Shown piece by piece: positions 44,859-58,400 of a stretch of 64,000 nt of DNA. The number at the start of each line of letters is the position of its first letter. Position 1 is the stretch's first letter. The stretch covers positions 84,624,300 to 84,688,299 of the forward strand of contig CM041777.1 in assembly GCA_023374045.1 (NCBI GenBank), read 5' to 3'. The notes below the pieces were generated by a model. It worked only from the letters and a program-made list of their open reading frames with translations, was not told the DNA's origin and did not search any database. A program made the position numbers and the translations under genes. This stretch comes from Limonium bicolor. Lineage: Eukaryota; Streptophyta; Magnoliopsida; Caryophyllales; Plumbaginaceae.

Positions 44859-47800
44859 GATCGAGTTGTACGAAACTCGTTGTTTTGAGTGGTTGATTGA
44901 AGGATGATTTTGATTGTGGATTGATTCGGGATTGGATGTTTTTTAGTTGATCTGTGAGGGATGTGATAGTCGAATGTTTTCTATTAATGTTGCCCTTGAC
45001 TTCGTCAGTGTGGGACTTGTGTTTCGGTTTTGCTTTGACAGTCTTGCCCGATGTGCACTATAGTTTCGGGATTTGGTAGGACTCTTGGCTCCAGAGTTTC
45101 GAGATGGCTCCGGTATGGCTCTTGAGTTTTTGTTTTGGTTTTGTGATTTTGTGGTCGGTTTTCGAAAGGATGGTTTTGTGAATGAGTGAATTTGGGGACT
45201 CGATGGTTTTGATATGACCGGATGACTTTGGTATGATCAGATGGCTCCGATGTGATTGGATGGCTCCGACATGGCTCCGGTGTAGCCCCGAGATGGCTCC
45301 GGTATGGCCCTGAGATGGCTCCGGTGTAGCCCCGAGATGGCTTCGGTATGGCCCTGAGATGGCTCCGGTGCGGTCAGATGGCTCCGGTTTGATATGTGAC
45401 TCCCTCGTGAGCAACGACTCTAGGATGGTTGGTGGGTTTAATTTGAATGGGGATTTTCGGGATGGTTGGTGAGTTTCGATCTGGTTCAGATTTTGAGTCG
45501 AATGGTTGGTTGATGTGATTGGTGGACCGTTGTTGTTTTTGACATATTTTGATGTGGTAGATAACTTCTTAGTCATGGATGAATGGTTCCGGTCCGGTTA
45601 TGACTTTAGGGTTCTCTCATAATGGCCCGAAGATAGCTCGGGATGGCTCCAGGAAGGGCTACAAGATGACTCTGTTTGGTGATGGTGAGGAACACAGGGG
45701 GATTTTTCCTTTGAGGTGGTCGCACCCTGGGCGGGCTGCCTACGTACTCAATTCCGTATTGAGATCAGACCTGACGTAGTTCGAAACTCTGTAGGCAAGG
45801 CCCTGGTGACGAGATGGCTTCGTTTGAGGAGGCTCTCGTATTGTTTCCAAACTGTTGGGATGGCTTATGTGTAGCTCTAGGGATGGTCTCAATGTTTTGA
45901 GGATGGCTTCCGCATGTCTCCAGCTTGGTCTTGGATATGGTCGTGGGATGGCTCCAGCTTTGACTTTTTTTATCGGAAGTTACGCTTTGATAGCGGCAAC
46001 TGAAGTCAACTTTCCACGAGACTAGGCAGAGCTCTTACCAGTCGGATGTTGATGATGAAATGATTATGATAAGTGTAGACATTGAGTGTTAAACGAGATG
46101 CAAAATGCATATGCGGTTTTCTTTTTGGAGAGAAGGTACGACCCTATCTCTATTACTATGAGGTTTACGAATATAAGAAATCTTCGGTTCGATCTTGAGT
46201 GATTGTTGAACTAGAATGCGTGAATCACTTTTCTCTTATGGAGGGATGTGGGTCAATCTCTTGTGAGTATGGTCATGTGTGCTAATGGTGTGATGTTACT
46301 CTCGATGCTCGGAGCAGTATTTTCCTGAGAATTTCTTTTCGAGGTATTGGACTTTCCGACCCTTACAAATTCCTCACCTGCAATAGGGTAGGTTGTTTAT
46401 GTTTTGGTGCTTAGATCAAAGAGTCACTCGCACTCGGATGACCTTGTAAAGTAAGGTCGCACTCATTCGCTCATAGTCCCTGTATTATGTGGTGGGACAT
46501 GTTGATAACAAGTACGAAGCTTATGATTCATGTTTCAGATCTGATACTTTCAGTTAACACTCATCAACTAACGAGTCAGAGGTCTTTTTTTGGGTTATAA
46601 CGGGGTTGAGGGGTATGATGTATGTCGCATGGGACTGGAGATTTGATTTGGAAATTATGGAGCTTTTGTGCAATAGAGGATATGTTTCACCTTTGCCATG
46701 GGTGGAATGGTTAGACGGATTTTGATAACCTTTATTGGTTTCTACGGGACATCATTGGTCCTTTGGATTTGGATTTCCCCTTCTTGCCTCTTCTGATGTA
46801 CGGTTTGAACTTTCTTCTCATTTTGCTTTTTTGAAATTGCACTTGGCTCATCAGTTTCCTCAAACGTTCTTTGCTTTGTATTTCGGCTTTCAGCTTTGGA
46901 GTTGCATTGACTCATCGATCTTCTTGAACATTTTCGGTGTTCTTTTTGGTGTTTGGCTTTGGAGTTGCATTGACTCACTGATTTCTTCAAACATTTCATT
47001 TTATTGTGTTTGTGAAAGATGGTGGGGAGGGGTCATGGCTCCGGCTCTTTCGAGATCCTCTATTGCAAGGGCAGACAAGTATATGTGGGGTGGTATATTG
47101 TGGAGTTTTTTTTTTTGAAAAAGAGTTTTTCTTGAAAGGCTCAGCGGGGCTCACTAAGGGGTTATGTTCGGGAAAATCAATTTTTTTTGGCCTTGTGGAG
47201 ATTTTGATCCTATGTGCCTTGTCATTCTCATTATTCAATGATTGTTTTCTTACTATTCTCAGATCTTTGCATGAATCAAGTTCGTATCCTGTTTATCGAC
47301 ATTGATCTCACTATGTATTGCGCCTCTCCATGTGCTGAAGGAATGTACAAGTCGCTCGTGGTTTTACCTCTATTGGAATCTCTCTCCTCCCTCATCACTC
47401 GGGGATCGTTCAGTACCCTCTTTTGAAATTCAAGGGAAAATATTCCTCTTTGCACACTACTCACTTGGTTTGTGATGCTGATTTGATTGGACCCTTGTGT
47501 TAATTGATGGGTCGAAAGTTAAGTGGTTCACGCACTATGTTCAATCAATCTCTCACGATTTTCCCTAAGATGTCATTTCGATATGGGAGTATGCAAATGC
47601 GATTATCTACCATGCGATGTATTGTGGTAATATGGAATTACTACATATAGGATGCATGAAATGCTGAAAATGATGAATGAAGATGGTTGACTTTGGCATT
47701 TGACCAAATGTGTGTGTGTGTTTTTTTTTGTGTTTTTCTTTTTGGATGCAACGCATGAGTGGTAAGGTTATGACTAGTCTCGCTTGGGTCGAATTCAGCT

Positions 47801-48649
47801 CACGGTTCATGAAGCTCATCCCATCGCTGCTGGCCTTGAAGGTGGCCTAGCAGTTGAGGTCACTGTTGGGGTAGTAATTCTCAAATGAGGTCGGGTTGGT
47901 GATTGGCCCCTGGATTTTGAATTTTTAGGGAGTGACAACTCCCTCATGGTGGCCCTACGATATGACACTCCTTCCCTTTTGGTCACTGGCGCGCATGGTG
48001 ATTCTGATTGGGAGAGGTTTGAACTTCCCGGTTTTCTTTTCTATCCCTCTAGGATCGGGCGTTGGCGGTCGAGATATTTGGGATGAAAGATGGTGTATAG
48101 TGCGGTGACAATGAAACACATGATTATATAATTCTTTTGAGGTGGATAGGACTTGTACGTGTTTGACGAATTTGAACTAACCGAGAATACATGGGACTTT
48201 TGATAATGAATGCAATGCATGCGATTTGCTTTGTGCTCGGTTGTATTTTGTTGCTGTTGTTTATTCGGGGATACCTCCTGTAGATACCGTGAACTTTCGC
48301 CCCATAAAGCAAGGTTAATGAATGGCATATAACTGTGAGGGGTCGCTCCTTATTCGTTCTTTTCATTATACGGGCATGCCAAACGAAACCAAGTTTGGAA
48401 AAACAATTTTGAAAACTTATGTTTTCAAAGTGGTGGATTTTCTCGATATGAATTCTGACGCTCGGTCATTCGCAGATAAAATAGGGAGCGGGGAACCCTA
48501 TACACATTTGATCTAAATAAATTCAAAGGGAATGTATAAACCTATACATCAAGTCTATTCAGAAATTGACAAGAGAGAAAAGAATGCTAGGGAAAACCTA
48601 TACATCAATTCTAAAAGTCATTAAATGGGGGAGTCTGAGATTAAAAACT
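44859..48649. repeat. Non-coding region with short tandem repeats
   Basis: 45240-45390 holds ~8 copies of GATGGCTCCGG(T/A)(G/A)T followed by (A/G)GCCC(C/T)GA (~25 bp). 46840-47000 holds two to three copies of an ~85-bp unit with GGCTTTGGAGTTGCATTGAC. 47708-47740 is a TG/T-rich simple repeat. Reading frames here are repeat-driven and not supported as genes. Confidence 0.6.
45718..45784 (+). repeat. 65-bp motif, copy 2 (GCTGCCTACGTACTCAA)
   Basis: Second copy of the motif at 37948-38010, 7.8 kb away in the same orientation, suggesting two related element fragments or two UTR/LTR copies. Confidence 0.75.
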
Positions 48650-48689
48650 TCTCTCGAATTCTTCTGCTCTATCCTCGGGCTTATGAATG

Positions 48690-48905
48690 ACAGCTCACGC
48701 TCGAACTTCTGATTGACTGCTCGCTCGTCTTCAGGTTCTTGAGCGGCTACTAGCTTGTCTTTAGATTCTTGACCGGCTGCTCGCTCACCTTCGGGCTCTT
48801 GGTCGGCTGCACGCTTGTCTTCGGGTGCTTGATCGGTTGCTCGCTTGTCTTCTGGTGCTTGACCGACTGCACGCTTGTCTTCGGGCTTTTGTAGTGAAGC
48901 AAAAC
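48690..48905 (-). repeat. 36-bp repeat encoding a 12-residue periodic peptide
   Basis: About six units of GCTTGTCTTCGGG(T/C)(G/T)CTTGA followed by CCG(G/A)CTGC. On the minus strand the frame from 48992 to 48750 is open and periodic with KTSVQPxKxPK-type 12-residue units. The unit is a multiple of three, so periodicity alone explains the open frame. No known family is recognised. Confidence 0.65.
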
Positions 48906-50066
48906 TTTATGTCGCTTGACTCGAGTTGGTGCAACTCTAATATTGTATTTGAACGGTTGGTGTTGGTCTTCCTGTCGCTCGGCTAGCTCCACGGGCAGGT
49001 GCGTCTCTAGCTTTCAGCTCAATCCGCTAGTTGATGTTCATGTTGCTTCACTTGCTTCGTCGAGGGAAATGAGGGATATTTTTTGAGAAAGGAAAGGTGA
49101 ATGATCGAGCACAAAATCTTATGTGAAAATCCACCACTGTTATGAAAACACGAAATGATTAGTACGCTCCACAGTAATGACCGCTGCTCTTGAAGGTGGG
49201 TTGAGCTTCAAAAATAGCGAGTCGCAACATGGGGACTAAATCATTTATTTTGGAATACGTTTGTGAAACTCAACTTTGAAAACAGTTTTCAAAAACTATT
49301 TTGAAATAATGTTGGTGAAAAATTTTGTTTGAAATTCGTTTGTAGAAAGTAGGTTTTTTCGAAATCTATTTTTTCTGAAAATTGTTTTGGAGATAACATT
49401 TTTGTGAAATGAAGTTTTTTTAAAAGATGAAGTGACGGGTTTAAAAACCCCAAATGTTTTTGAGTAAAATATAAGCAGGATTCTAGATTAAATGAGCTCG
49501 TAAAACTGCTTTAAGGGATATGCAGAAGAGAATTCCGAACGTTTTAAAACAATTGGATTAAAAAACCGGTTTGCACACATGTATAACAAAAAGTAAATCA
49601 TGGTTATGTTTGATGTGGAGCTGTAAGTGTTAATGTTAGGATAATCACTTTCTAGGTCAATTATGATTCCGTCTCCCCGGGGGAACCATCGTTCTTTCAC
49701 TGTCATCTCTCGGGATTTATCTCTGTTATGCCCCTTGCGAGGCACGTTATAAAGAAAGTCCGGAGTGCTTAAGTTCGAAAGGTCAGGATACCCGAAGTGA
49801 TAAGGAAACATACGCCACAGCCAGTGATGATCCGACAACACGCTCACTTTTCAGGAAACTTGGGGAAGTACAGCATGGGGTCGGGTCTCCCCTCGTCTGC
49901 ACGATAAGGTGTGTCTAAAGTCCAAATTATTCGCTGACTACGTTGTGTCATGTATGGGTATCCGTAAATACGGGATCCGCTATGAATTTGTAGCGCGACA
50001 TTGGGCTTTAAAGACACCCGTGGTGCAGAGGAATCATGGAGAACTGAGCCCATGCAATCTTCAGGG
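48906..50066. other. Non-coding sequence, nothing firm
   Basis: 49255-49450 is rich in GAAATT/TTTTGAAA imperfect repeats. 49488-50053 has open minus-strand frames (up to 119 codons) without a recognisable domain. Confidence 0.4.
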
Positions 50067-50777
50067 TGAAATGGATTTGGGTCAGATTGGGTTTGGGCCT
50101 AAAATGGGTTTGGGATTTATATTTACAAAATAATGATGGAAAATGAGAGACAATTTTGAATTCGAGGATGGATGAGAAAGTGAAATGTTAGTGAGAGATT
50201 TCGAATCAATAAGATCTAGTGGCCTAAAGCCGGAATGAGAATATTAATCTATATACATATATATATACATATTTTAGGTGTGTGTCTTAGGGTTTAGGGG
50301 TGTCACCACCACGACATTGGTCAATGACCAGTCAGACCAGGGGAGACCCCTCTATCCTAGTGGCTTGGACCTAAAGACATAGTAACTAGGGCTTAGATAA
50401 TAAAGTATGTACAAGGGGAATGAATCACAAAGCGACAAAGCAAATACCTCACATAGGATACAATCATTGGAGAAGCAAAATGAAGTGTAAACATTATGTA
50501 CACAAATTTTGTGATTGAACACAGCGAAACCTACAAGATTTCAAATTAATTTCCAAACTCTAATCAATATGTAGAAAGGGTAAGATAAGCGTTAGGACAA
50601 CATAATTTAAAACCAGCAAGATATACATTCTAAAATTGTTCACATGCAGAGAATGAATTACGAAAATGAATAAATCCTAAGACTACAATAAAAAGTAAGA
50701 ACAATAAACGAATTACAGATTAATACAAACATAGATAAAATCTTAAATAGAGAGCTGCTATGGGGGGTCGCATCGAC
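50067..50777 (+). repeat. Direct repeat A, right copy, truncated
   Basis: 711 bp matching 39006-39727 in the same orientation, 11 kb away. It ends abruptly at CATCGAC where TGTAACACCCC begins, so the gypsy element inserted into this copy. Confidence 0.8.
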
Positions 50778-53700
50778 TGTAACACCCCAACTCAATCCAA
50801 ATGTGGTCTCGCAACTTAACAGCATATATATACATGTCACAGCGGAATTCTTTACACTCCAGGACCTTGCCACGGTCCGACTACAGAATATACCGAACAT
50901 TAGTACATAACAACCTTAACCAAATACATATTCTTCTTACAGTCCTCTCACATCCTATACATCTTACTAACTCAATTGCCATACGAGTGTACATGCACAA
51001 CTCGTAGGCCACACTTAATCCTTAACACTTGTATCCTCTTCTTACTCTCGCGACGGCCGCCACCTGATGTACACCTGTGTAGTAAAAACAGCCCCCAAAG
51101 GGGTCAGCACGAATGCTGGTACGATCTTCTCATGGCCCCCAAGCTAACGTGGCTACGACGACTAATTGTCGATAGCATGTAGGTTGATTAGATGCACAAC
51201 ATAATAGTAAGTGCAGTAAACAACAAACCAACAATGAACAATCAAAGTTCACACACAATATGAACGACCTAAATGCGTTCCCTTAATTAGAGAGTTAATC
51301 ATTTAACTCCTTAAGTTATGTTTCCTCTTAATCTTAGTCAATCCTTATCTCACCTCAATCTTAATCTTATCTTAATCTTAGAAACAACCACCCTTTAATA
51401 AGGAGTGGATGTAGCTTATCTTAGTCTTAATATACAACCATCCTTTAAAGAGGAATGGTTGCACTTATCTTAACCTTACCTTATGTATGCCAACCGTTCT
51501 CTCATTGGGAACATGTTAGCCCTTAGTTCGTTGTTTATTTTTGTAGGGCTTGGTTAACCCTAGCCCGCAGCAGGACACTTACCGGCAATAAACAACATTC
51601 TTAAATTGTTAGGGATGTAGGCTTGATCCCCCCCACGCCATCTTAAAGCCACCTACCTTGGACTGGATGTCCAATGTAGCCGAGCCGGCCAACCGACCCA
51701 AGGCTACTAGTCCGAGGACTAGTCCTTAATCGGAAGTCGAATCTGCTATAGATACCGACCCCCTTTCCTTAGCATGCATGACCGGAGATCGGTCCCGGGT
51801 TTCCTCACTCAAGTTCCAGTTAGTAGTAGTCTCAAGACCATGCTTGTTGGTTAACCTTTTCAGTTTATATCGTCCCATATTAGGGAGCGTTCCTTAGTCT
51901 CACTCCTTTCCTTACTAAACGTTGGTTAGTAAGTTCTCATGGTATGTTGTGTTAGTTTTCAAACATCACACAACAATACAATAAATATAATATTCCGGTT
52001 GCATGCTTTATCTTGTTTAGTGAGCACACAAAAACAATAGCACACAAGCCGAGGGACACCTCGTTAGCAAGCAGGTAACAAGAAGTATTGTACCGTTCAC
52101 CGTTGGTCGTTCGGTTGCTTACTCTCTTCCGGAGTCCAAATTCCCAAGTCCTAAAACATTCATTCAGTTTTAGGTTGTTAATCACTTAACTCAATTCAAC
52201 TTACTTATCTTACTTAACTTACTTAACCCTTAATGATTCCACCTAACACCTCTTAAGTCTTACAACTTAATCTTACAACTTAACCTTAACTTTTGAGTTT
52301 ATACTTATCTTAATCTCTTAGGTCTTTACACCTCTAATCATCAATGCCCTCTTAAAGGGGTACCATTAATACCACTAAACTTCCTTAGGGTTTCTTTTTT
52401 TTTTTTTTTTTTTTTAGGGTCGACCGACCTTACCCAAGGTCGGTCCATTCCAGAACTCATTACCGTTTGAAAATTTCACCCCGACCGACCTTGCAAGTCC
52501 GGTCCCAAGGTCGGTCCATTCCCGAGAGTTTCCCCGTGGATTTTTAAGCCCACCGAACTTGCCAAGTTCGGTCGATTCCAGAGACTCAATTCGTACACAA
52601 AATACAAGCCCGACCGAACTTGTAAGTCCGGTCCCCAAGTTCGGTCGGTTCCAGAAACCCCCTTCCGGTAGTGTAAACTGAGCTCGACCGACCTTGCAGG
52701 TCTGGTCCCAAGGTCGGTCGGCTCCAGAACCTTGTTTCTAAATTCCCATTTGACTCCAAACTTCTCCACAAGTTCCCCCATGTGTCCTAATACCATTTAG
52801 GCACTTAAACTCACCTTAGAACTTCCACCAAACTCTCCAAAACAACTTCCAAAGATCTTCTCAAACATTTACTAAATTCTTACAAACACTCCTAACACTT
52901 GTCATATGATTCCTTACATTTCCAACTTGTAACCTTACCAAAACTTCAACCAACCCAAGTGTTCCCTCCTTAACAGTTTGAGCACTTCATCAACATCATC
53001 TTCCATCTTCAATTGATTTACCAAGACTTCCTCAAGTCACCTTGCATATCCATGCACAAATTCCTCTCCTTTCCTTTGGTTACTCACCACTCTTAAACTC
53101 TTCAGCTTACCCATACATTTCTTTTCACCACTTATCACCTTGACCTTGTTCTTCACTTACCTTACCCATGCAACACCCTCCTTAGACTTTTCCACTTCTT
53201 TTATGCAACTTACTCACCATTCTCATGATCATAAACCTTTATACATTTCCAGTTATTTTCCTTGACGACTTACAACATTCTCCTACGATTTTCACTTTCA
53301 TCTCCCAAGTCCCCACATTACCATTTAAATTAACCTTACTAGTCCACCACTAGCATCACCACCTCTTACACAAACTTCCCAAACTCTCATTGTTATACTC
53401 TTAGTTCATACCTAAATCACCTTAAGCATTATACACCTTCTCCTTCAAACTTATGCACAAGTCTTACATTCCTCATATCTTGGTTTTGGTGTGTTTAATA
53501 CACTCACCAATTCTCTAATTCCTCCTAGACATCTCTAGGTCATTCTAACCTCAAGAACTCCTTAGTTAACTCATTTCCACTCAAATTCCTTTTTATGACT
53601 CCTAGTAAATCCTAGGTCATATTAGTTCACCACCATCACCTAAACACTTATTTTCTACTCAAATTTCGCCATAGCTTCTCTAGTATCTTATCATGCCCAC

Positions 53701-55430
53701 ACACATTGTTTTCCTCATTCAACCATCTCACACACATCAAGTTCTTTCTCATCACATCTCATCACCAAACCAACTCATTCACAACAACTCATTACATTGC
53801 AATAATCTTAAATTGCATAGCACCAAGGCTCTTAAATGACATGGCTCTTAGGCCCTTAAATGACTTAAACTTAAGCACTGAATTTCCCACATATAAAAGC
53901 TTTCAACCTGCAAATACACCCATCAATCTCATAATAGTTATAATGCTCTCTTAAAACCATCTCAAACTTATATTACTAACTCATTCCCATTGGCTCCTTA
54001 GTCACAAGTTCACAAGCTTATTTAAGTTCTTTTTCCTAGGTTATATAACCCATTACCTAATGTAAGCCCTAGGCTACATTGGTACTCATCTAAAACTCAT
54101 TCCTTAACCCTTAACCACCATTAGGTAAGTAATTTACCTTGTTTTCTCAAGCTTATCTTATCTTCCTCCTTAGACCTTCTTCTTGAATGAATATCGGCCA
54201 CCACTTAAATTCCCCTTGCCAATGTTCTAATCAATATTCAAGTACTTCATATGAGTACTAAACAATACACTAACCTCAAGGAATGAAAACCTAGGTTAGA
54301 AATGTGTTCTAAGGCATAAAAGTGGATGATTACCTTTGAAGTCTCAAGATAGACCTTGGCATTGAATGAAATAGGACCTCCACTAGTCCTTGGTGACTAA
54401 ATCAAGCTAGAAAGGCATAAAAACAAGGCCCCATGAGTAGTAATTTTCGGCCATGTAAGGAAGTGATGGAAACTTGGTTTTTTCTTACATTTTCTTTACC
54501 TTAAGAGAATGGAGAAGCTAATGAGCTCTTCAAACTTGATTTTCCTCCATCAATGGAGTTTTCATGGCACCAAACTTGAGCTTTGAAAGATTTGAAAAGA
54601 TAGAAAGCTAGAGCTTGAGCTAACTAAGAATAATATGTGTTTAGTTTTTGATTTGGAGCTAAAATGAGTGAGTTGTAGACAAGGCAAGGTGAGGCAACAA
54701 TGGAGCTTGTTCTCTCGGTTTGAGAGGATGAAGAGCATGAAGAAAACCGTGGAAGAAGAGAAATGAAGAGAGAGGAGAAGAAAAGGTAGCTTTTAAGAGA
54801 TATTTTGTTCTTATAAAGCAAATAGTAACTTTACTTATTTCCCTCTTCTTTTCTTTAATTGAATGACTCATGTGGTGACTCACCACTCTCAAAAATCGGC
54901 CCCCTTGTTAAATAAGGGCATGTTTGGCCTTTATTGACCAATTAACTAAACTAAGTTGATTAAAGACTAAACTAGTCACTATTTGGCACTATTCACAAAT
55001 TAGTGCACATATTTCTGAATTTTGATTTCCCATTGATTTAGGCTTCCTAATGTGATACTAATTAGTACACATGTTGATTAAAGAGTAATGATGGACATTT
55101 AGCCACTCAAAACTCAATTCTAAGACAATTTCTCAAAAGGTGCTTTAAGGAGTCTTAAAGCACATTTTGTGTTTAAGCTTGTTTTTGAGCTTGGTTTTCT
55201 TTGCTAATTGATTTAAAATGTCCATTAGCATATTACTAAAGTCTTATAATGGTATTTGGGTGCTAATCAAAGTCACTCCAAGCTTAGAGCACGTTTTTGC
55301 CCAAATTGCCCTTAAGGCACTTTCTTGCGTTTTCCTTGGTTTAAATTGTCTACCAGTCTTTCTAAGGTATATTCTAGCCTTACTACATCATTTTTGATGT
55401 TTACCTAGCATACTTAGGTTTGGTATTTCA
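50778..55430 (-). repeat. 3' LTR of the gypsy element
   Basis: Plus-strand ends TGTAACACCCC and GGTATTTCA, so on the element strand the LTR is TGAAATACC...GGGGTGTTACA with TG...CA ends. Left flank TCGAC (50773-50777) is the presumed target duplication. It contains GACCGACC-type palindromes (52418-52720) and a 20-plus T run near 52395. No open frame of note. Confidence 0.82.
52418..52725. repeat. CCGACC...GGTCGG palindromic tandem units in the 3' LTR
   Basis: Four to five ~70-bp units of (G)ACCGAC(C/A)TTGC(A/C)AG followed by a short loop and (A/G)GGTCGGTC. Each pairs ACCGACCTT with AAGGTCGGT. The matching cluster in the other LTR is at 62318-62660 and has one additional ACCGACCTT. Confidence 0.8.
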
Positions 55431-55435
55431 ATCTA

Positions 55436-55449
55436 CCCCCCTTAAAAGG
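55436..55449 (-). other. Polypurine tract of the gypsy element
   Basis: On minus the sequence is CCTTTTAAGGGGGG followed by TAGAT and the LTR start TGAAATACC. Upstream of it on the element strand is TTTGGGGACAAAG, a phrase common at this point in plant gypsy elements. Confidence 0.75.
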
Positions 55450-58400
55450 ACTTTGTCCCCAAAGTTCCCACGCACCTTATCTTATTAGGATACATATCTT
55501 ACCTCATTCCTCAGATCATATAGATCATACTTCTATATACTTAAACTCATTGGATCATTAGATCCGCCATATTCTTATACTCAAATATCACACAACATGC
55601 TTAAGCATGTATAGCACTCAAAATTCTTCTTGTTTCTTCCGATGATTAAAAACATTCACATAATTTCCAATGTATTCTCCCATGTCACCGGTCCATAGAC
55701 AATGGCTCATTCGTCCTCGTCACCATGAGCCAGAATACAAAACACGCTGCTCTCCCCATGTCACCGGTCCGAAGACAAAGGCTCGTGCGTCCTCGACTTC
55801 ATGGGCGAGACTCAGTAAAAAGGTAATCCTTTTTACGAGGTCATGTGAGGAATAATTCCTCTAATTAAAAATACAGTCAACTCCAATTTCATTTTCCTAT
55901 GGCCTCTATCCGTAGTGTGATTTAATTGTGACCACTGGTAGGGAGTTTCAGGTATCATCCAACCCTGGTGTGATCAGTTAGTGTCGAACTATCCTTCCAC
56001 TCCAATTTGTGTTCGGTTTCCCTTGATCCCTAGAAAATCAAGTTCCACCTCCCACATCATTTTCAAACATCCACATAATTCACTCATGTCCAATTTTCTA
56101 TCTTTTTAGTTCTTCTAATCATAATCAATACATCTCCAAAGTGTGGACTCAGTCCATCAAACATTCCCGATTCATCTCTTAGTAATTACCTCAAGACTTA
56201 AATTCCTACTAAGTTCTATATCAGTCTCATACCAACTTCCACCGTCTCATACCACATAGCATTACTATTTCCTTCCTCATACTCATATCAAATAATATCT
56301 CATAGTGTTATCTTATTCTTATCTCACACATAGTCTCATATCGACTCATACCTCATATATATTCCTTATTTCTTAAATCTCCTTATTCCTCTCCTTAATT
56401 CTCTTAACTTGTACTCACACCGGAGTTAACAAGATAGGTACTTAATATGTATGGTATTCACATCTTCTGTGTGCAATAACCATGATTTATCTCAAAATGT
56501 TTATGTAAAACTATTCTCAAATTATTTTGTGCTATGCACACCGTAGTTTATGTACTCAGTACACAAACATACGCTAAGCGGTTTTTTTCTACCCCCCTTA
56601 ATTAAAATGGATTACGCCCACGTAATCAACATTATATCATCCTTGAACATAAGTTCAAGATGTCTAATTCTTACCAAGCATTCTAGCTTCCATGTCATCT
56701 ATCTTACTTATAATTCGATCAGAAATAACTTAGTCTCTGTATCGAGGATTCTTAACGGTACTTATACCGTTTCCTTAACTTAGTTTGGTCTAATCTCAAA
56801 GGTAGTGATCTGCTAGCTTCCGCTGCTGCACCACTCTGATGTTCTTAGGCTTAACTGCCTCACTTATCTTTTTATAGTATTGTATATCCTTCTGCGTCCT
56901 TACAGTTTAGGAATATTGGTCTCTCAATGGACACGTGTTATCTTTATATATACACGGCCTTGATGAGTTGTAGCTCGTCTATCCAGTCTCCCTGGAGATC
57001 TAATGTTCATACTCTTAGTGTTTTCTCGAATGTCTAAATCGTTCTCTCCAACTGACCTTTGGTCTGAGGATGATTCCTAATCTGAAACTACTGTTTAGTG
57101 CTTATTGCCTTTACAGTTTAATCTTATTCATCTTAAGACATGTCCATGTCTATACTTAACAATCCGTGCTTCTCGCACTTCATAGTTCTTAATTATTTGT
57201 TCTCTGATTCCCTTTGCGTTGCTGGTTCAACTGAATTCTTCTCTTCGACTGTTTGTGGTAATGGCTGCTCTTGTCTGATCTTGTGTCGTTGTCCGTGGTA
57301 CGGAGTCGACTACCTCCCGTGTTCCTTACACCACTCGTCTACATGCATGGGGTACCTTACTGGTACATTACTACTTACCCAACTAACTCATAAATGAGCA
57401 TGTTAGGCCTGCAAGCCCCTGTGGGGTGCAGTCGTCCCACGTCTCGTTTTAGTAAACTCATAGTGTTCGTCACGCGTTTAGCTATTGCTAATTATGAAGT
57501 ATTCTGTTGTCGATCTCCTCTTTCATCGTTCCATAATAACATTTATTGTTCTTCTTGAAGTTAATCAAGGGAAATCCATTATCGTGTTCTTGGGTATGGT
57601 ATGCTCTGGCTCCTTTCTGTATTCCGTATTGATTCGGTCTCTCTAATATCTGAGGTCTCTTTCCGTAGAGCTCTTATTTTCTTCCTCATATTTGTTTAAC
57701 TAGGAATGCACTTCCAGGTCCTTAAGGAATGGGTAGTGTGCTTCCTGTGAAATCTTACCTAACCAGGTCCAGACTACTGGCATCAATGCACAGTTCGTCT
57801 ACCATCTTATTTCGTTACTTATATTGGTCTTAACTCATAAATCTCATTGCCTCTGTGTCAATATTTGACGGCTCATACCTAATGGTCGCTTTACCACGCA
57901 CCACGAATTAATCCCCCTTATCTAACTATTGCACTCACGACCACTACTACCGTGGTAGTTGGCCCTTACCATGTTGCCCATTGATGGTGCAACCTCTTAC
58001 TCACTTATTCTAATGTCTTACCTTATACTCAATCCCTTCTTGTGTAAACACACTGGGAGTTCTCTCATTCCGGTGTATGGCGGTTGTCATACCGTGCTGT
58101 AAAATAGTTGACTCTTAATACGAAGGTGTTCTGCTCCAATCTCAGGTTTGTAAGTAGGCTAATTTCTCTCGCTTTCTTTCATCCTTAGTGATGTCTACCA
58201 TGTAATTTAACTGGTTACTAAGGAAGTCGTCCGCTGATTCACAAGCTCTTCTGAGCATTGGTCATTTGACGTGCCATGTTGTGCATTCACAACGTTTATC
58301 TCTGACGATTACTAATTCTTAAATCCTGGGTGTTGGATCTAAGGTCTGTCTCTGCAGCCTTTCTTATTACTCAAGTGTATTCGGTATGTTCTAAGGTAGT

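Larger units (their letters stand above)
37230..50777. mobile_element. Non-coding repeat-rich region, Tat/Ogre-like
   Basis: No protein-coding domain is found over 13.5 kb. Phrases such as GAGTCGCCACCTAG (37424), GGGCTGCCTACGTACTCAA (37956 and 45738) and GACGTAGTTC resemble the LTR/untranslated sequences of Tat/Ogre-type Ty3/gypsy elements, which are known for tandem repeats in their 3' untranslated region. Subregions with clear repeats are listed separately. I could not identify a primer site, polypurine tract or duplication, so this may be several fragments rather than one element. It is cut at 50777 by the gypsy LTR. Confidence 0.45.

Noticed and set aside
45058..45576. 172-codon minus-strand frame with a repeated SHLGATPEPSQGHTGAI-like peptide
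   Set aside because: It overlaps the ~25-bp GATGGCTCCGG repeat and has no domain or start context.
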